From Streptomyces thermolilacinus SPC6 (GTDB taxonomy: Bacteria > Actinomycetota > Actinomycetes > Streptomycetales > Streptomycetaceae), in contig NZ_ASHX02000001.1 in NCBI RefSeq assembly GCF_000478605.2, forward strand, positions 1,429,144-1,493,143: a DNA stretch of 64,000 nucleotides, in the 5' to 3' direction. Within the stretch, counting starts at the first letter, position 1. Each line of letters opens with the position of its first letter. The notes under the pieces were generated by a model, which worked only from the letters and a program-made list of their open reading frames with translations, ran no database searches and was not told where the DNA came from. The translations under genes were made by a program, and so were the position numbers. Below are positions 63,840 to 64,000 of the stretch, piece by piece.

Positions 63840-64000
63840 TCAGGTGCCGTCGAAGTCCAGATCCTCCGTGTCCTCGCCCTCCTCCTCCAGGGCGCGGCGG
63901 ACCACCCGGAGGGCGAGGCCCTCGGGGTAGCCCTTGCGAGCGAGCATGCCTGCGAGGCGGCGGAGGCGGCGGTCGCGGTCGAGGCCGCGCGTGGAGCGCA
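63840..64000 (-). CDS. recX: Regulatory protein RecX, C-terminal part
   Basis: Only the last ~53 residues are inside the window. They read RKGYPEGLALRVVRRALEEE and end EDTEDLDFDGT, the third helical repeat and acidic tail of RecX, which inhibits RecA filaments. recA should lie just upstream, beyond the window end, as in other Streptomyces. The tail after GED is Asp/Glu-rich. No start is visible. Confidence 0.85.
   Translation of the reverse strand, partial: RSTRGLDRDRRLRRLAGMLARKGYPEGLALRVVRRALEEEGEDTEDLDFDGT

Overview
The window is high-GC actinobacterial DNA and almost certainly a Streptomyces core-chromosome segment. It holds the principal sigma factor gene hrdB with the typical Ala/Lys-rich N-terminus, the sporulation regulator whiH just upstream of it, separate topoisomerase IV genes (parC end, parE), nrdRJ divergent from lexA, rshA, the gluABCD glutamate uptake operon with its adjacent two-component pair, and the end of recX. 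From memory this gene order follows the S. coelicolor region that runs from parC down to recX. GTG and TTG starts are common. I saw no transposase, prophage gene, tRNA, rRNA or CRISPR array.

Layout. 1-9.3 kb: end of parC, a COG0523 metallochaperone-like GTPase, a CitA/DcuS-type sensor kinase with no response regulator beside it, a DUF485/acetate-type symporter operon, and parE. 9.7-14.2 kb: a small zinc-ribbon protein, a secreted trypsin-like protease, hrdB with an ECF-like promoter, and whiH. 14.3-21.2 kb: an ABC ATPase-permease fusion, a Nudix/winged-helix protein, a glycogen-debranching-like protein and a DUF4192 protein. 21.2-25.8 kb: a palindromic pair of DnaA boxes, a RecQ helicase with a C-terminal phosphoribosyltransferase-like domain, two uncharacterised proteins and rnhB. 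26-32.1 kb: an ADP-ribosylglycohydrolase, an ABC-F ATPase divergent from a TetR regulator, a YdbC-like protein, a TerD protein and a multiply frameshifted pseudogene. 32.2-39.2 kb: DNA precursor and DNA damage genes: nrdJ, nrdR with two NrdR boxes, lexA with an SOS box, and a DinG-type helicase. 39.3-49.7 kb: a class III aminotransferase, a secreted glutamyl-endopeptidase-like lipoprotein, hflX, an M1 aminopeptidase, rshA, dapF and a small membrane protein. 49.8-54.2 kb: miaA, two small proteins, a dioxygenase-like protein and miaB, so the two tRNA A37 modification genes bracket a small cluster. 54.2-61.3 kb: a lone TAXI solute-binding protein, gluK/gluR and gluABCD. 61.5-64 kb: a FAD monooxygenase, a repeat-bearing spacer and the 3' end of recX.

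The functions are mainly housekeeping: chromosome topology, transcription initiation, dNTP supply, SOS control, (p)ppGpp, tRNA modification and glutamate uptake. Most convergent junctions carry perfect GC-rich inverted repeats that look like bidirectional terminators. The less ordinary signals are the RecQ-PRTase fusion with its DnaA-box palindrome, decaying tandem copies of the dapF 3' end, a short duplication shared by two convergent gene ends, the ABC-F/TetR pair with a clear operator, a strong hairpin between gluB and gluC, and the orphan TAXI protein beside gluRK. I found no convincing wholly new multi-gene system.
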